Below, in pieces: positions 5,251 to 6,247 of a DNA stretch of 6,247 bases. The translations under genes and the position numbers were made by a program. The stretch lies in the NCBI GenBank assembly GCA_964443745.1, contig CAYUEN010000058.1:1-6247 (forward strand). The letters run 5' to 3'. Below the pieces are notes generated by a model. It ran no database searches and was not told the origin of the DNA. It saw only the letters and a program-made list of their open reading frames with translations. Positions within the stretch are counted from its first letter, which is position 1, and each line of letters opens with the position of its first letter. The DNA is from CAYUEN01 sp964443745. GTDB taxonomy: Bacteria; Campylobacterota; Campylobacteria; Campylobacterales; QNZT01.

Positions 5251-6006
5251 ATGCCAAAATCTGCCGAAATGGAGAGGGATACCATACTGCAAATACTCTC
5301 CGAAAGCAAACTGTTCGGTTCCCTCGATACCAATCGGCTCCAACACCTCATCGACGAAACGGAAATCGTCACTTGGGAAAAAGGCGATACCATCGACAGC
5401 GATCTGGGCATCAAATACCTGCACATCATTCTTTCGGGCCGGCTGAAAATCACTCAAATCGATGCGCATACGGGCAGAAGCATCACCCTTTTTCTCCTCG
5501 CGCCGGGAGATATATTCGATATTTTTTCGCTGCTGGACGGCAAGGAACATCTGGAATTTCCCGTCGCGATGGATCGTCTGATCGCACTGCGCGTACCTCT
5601 GGATCGCGCCAGAGAGTGGCTCTGCGAATACCCCGCCTTCAACCGCGCTTTTCTTCCCTATCTGGGCGAAATGATGCGCAGTCTCGAAGCTTTCGCCGAA
5701 TCGATGATCTTTCATGATACCTCCACCAGACTCGCCAACCTCATCCTCAAGCATGCACTACCCAAAAAAGATCCGACCGACAACCACTATCCCGTTCGGC
5801 TCATTCACAACCTCTCTCATGAATCCCTCGCGGAGATGATCGGATCGGTACGTTCGGTCGTCACATCGCAGATCCAAAAACTCAAAAAAGAGGGGATCAT
5901 CATCAGCCGCCGCGGTCATCTCGCGATCAAGGATATGGAAAAACTTCTCAAAAAAAGCGACCTCTTTTCGCACTGCAACCACACCGAACATCCAAAACGC
6001 CCATAG
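5251..6006 (+). CDS. Crp/Fnr-family transcriptional regulator, 251 aa
   Basis: A DNA-binding regulator. Residues about 10-118 form the cyclic-nucleotide-binding-like beta-roll (LFGSLDTNRLQHLI, then IKYLHIILSGRLKI, then LAPGDIFDIFSLLDG). A dimerisation helix follows (about 125-153) and then a winged helix-turn-helix (about 185-228). Its recognition region GSVRSVVTSQIQKLKKEG (198-215) aligns with CRP GCSRETVGRILKMLEDQN: Arg201 equals CRP Arg180, but Ser202 replaces Glu181 and Ser206 replaces Arg185. The CRP phosphate-binding signature (GE...R/S) is absent from the beta-roll, so cAMP is an unlikely effector. The FNR-type N-terminal Fe-S cysteine cluster is also absent; the only Cys are 125 and 242. 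The C-terminal tail HCNHTEH is unusual. The ATG at 5251 has GAGGA 6 nt upstream. Three candidate target sites lie in this window, around and downstream of the gene. Effector (NO, redox, haem or other) is unknown. Confidence 0.92.
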   Translation: MPKSAEMERDTILQILSESKLFGSLDTNRLQHLIDETEIVTWEKGDTIDSDLGIKYLHIILSGRLKITQIDAHTGRSITLFLLAPGDIFDIFSLLDGKEHLEFPVAMDRLIALRVPLDRAREWLCEYPAFNRAFLPYLGEMMRSLEAFAESMIFHDTSTRLANLILKHALPKKDPTDNHYPVRLIHNLSHESLAEMIGSVRSVVTSQIQKLKKEGIIISRRGHLAIKDMEKLLKKSDLFSHCNHTEHPKRP

Positions 6007-6025
6007 AAAAAAGTTTCATCGCTTC

Positions 6026-6041
6026 TGTCAGCCAACAGACA
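6026..6041 (+). promoter_or_regulatory. Candidate Crp/Fnr-type operator C, upstream of the permease gene
   Basis: TGTCA-GCCAAC-AGACA, flanked by C and G so that CTGTC and GACAG are perfect inverted repeats. It shares the GCCAAC spacer and 13 of 16 bases with operator A, and the 9-mer CTTCTGTCA with the complementary strand of operator B. Its centre (6033.5) is 63.5 nt before the permease ATG, the same as operator B relative to its GTG. It lies only 19 nt after the regulator's stop codon. The palindrome could also form a small hairpin at the end of the regulator transcript, but no proper T-tract follows. Confidence 0.55.
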
Positions 6042-6062
6042 GTTTGAAAATCGAAATTGTTT

Positions 6063-6079
6063 TAACATTATATTATCAT
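6063..6079 (+). promoter_or_regulatory. -10 region of the permease promoter (alternative hexamers)
   Basis: An AT-rich block holds several possible -10 hexamers: TAACAT (6063-6068), TATATT (6069-6074), TATTAT (6071-6076) and TATCAT (6074-6079). TAACAT would put operator C exactly at -41.5 with the 21-nt spacing seen at operators A and B and a 22-nt leader. TATCAT is the better hexamer but would move the site to -52.5. The sequence alone does not settle which is used. Confidence 0.5.
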
Positions 6080-6096
6080 TTCTATCGGAGATATTT

Positions 6097-6247
6097 ATGC
6101 CAAAGCGCAGCAAAGCTTTCAATACAGTCAGCGCCGTGATGCTGGGAATCGGCTCGATGGTAGGTGCGGGAATCTTCATCGTTATCGGACAGGCGGGAGC
6201 CATCGCCGGAAATCTGGTCTGGCTCTCTTTTGTCATCGGCGGTATCG
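6097..6247 (+). CDS. APC-superfamily amino-acid permease (N-terminal 50 residues; runs off the window)
   Basis: The ATG at 6097-6099 follows CGGAG at 6086-6090 with 6 nt spacing, and the frame is open to the window edge. The translation begins MPKRSKAFNTVSAVMLGIGS and continues MVGAGIFIVIGQAGAIAGNL, then VWLSFVIGGI. GIGSMVGAGIF is the hallmark first transmembrane segment of amino acid-polyamine-organocation (APC) transporters, where the unwound G-x-G-x-G-like stretch binds the substrate's amino and carboxyl groups. The second helix starts near residue 40. The basic N-terminus (Lys3, Arg4, Lys6) fits a cytoplasmic end. The substrate cannot be told from 50 residues. The gene follows the regulator in the same direction after 90 nt and has its own predicted promoter with operator C, so control by the neighbouring regulator is likely. 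Confidence 0.88.
   Translation, partial: MPKRSKAFNTVSAVMLGIGSMVGAGIFIVIGQAGAIAGNLVWLSFVIGGI

Noticed and set aside
5179..5754. Minus-strand open frame (191 codons) opposite the Crp/Fnr regulator
   Set aside because: The plus-strand regulator has clear domains and a ribosome binding site in this interval; the opposite frame shows neither.
6021..6064. Intrinsic terminator for the regulator gene formed by CTGTC...GACAG
   Set aside because: The stem is 5 bp and is followed by TTTGAAAATCG rather than a U-tract. The match to the other two operators explains the palindrome better.
5916..6236. Minus-strand open frame across the regulator end and the permease start
   Set aside because: It crosses the promoter region of the permease, whose APC signature is clear on the plus strand; no motif or ribosome binding site supports the opposite reading.

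Overview
The window looks like a compact stretch of a bacterial chromosome with moderate G+C. It is probably from Campylobacterota (Sulfurovum/Nitratifractor/Hydrogenimonas-like). That placement is inferred from the gene types, gene packing, GAGGA-type ribosome binding sites and TATAAT/TATCAT -10 boxes, not from a phylogenetic marker. There are no RNA genes, transposases, integrases, CRISPR arrays or phage genes.

Layout: (1) 1-265, minus strand: the 5' part of a very AT-rich gene for an exported, probably outer-membrane, protein. Its composition is unlike everything to its right. (2) 382-4491, minus strand: a tight four-gene operon. In transcription order it encodes a LOG-family nucleotide phosphoribohydrolase-like protein, a complete plasma-membrane-type (P3A) H+-pumping P-type ATPase, a SpoIIAA-like STAS/SEC14 protein and a 60-residue membrane protein. 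(3) 4492-4671: a divergent promoter region. (4) 4672-6006, plus strand: an unrecognised helical/coiled-coil protein followed by a Crp/Fnr-family regulator. (5) 6097-6247, plus strand: the start of an APC-superfamily amino-acid permease that runs off the window.

The most interesting signal is regulatory. Three 16-bp Crp/Fnr-format sites of the type TGTYA-N6-WGRCA lie upstream of the ATPase operon (4548-4563), the coiled-coil gene (4601-4616) and the permease (6026-6041). Two sites share the spacer GCCAAC. Each is centred 63.5-64.5 nt upstream of its start codon, and each can be placed exactly 21 nt from a plausible -10 hexamer, which gives the -41.5 geometry of class II activation. The Crp/Fnr regulator is encoded among these sites. 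Its recognition helix keeps the CRP Arg180 equivalent but has Ser where CRP has Glu181, which fits half-sites reading TGTCA rather than TGTGA. I infer a local regulon in which this regulator controls proton pumping, amino-acid transport and a protein of unknown function. The effector is not evident from the sequence.

Within the operon, the ATPase has the residues for proton transport but no C-terminal autoinhibitory extension. It is followed by a STAS-fold protein and a tiny membrane protein, which are candidates for regulators or accessory subunits of the pump.
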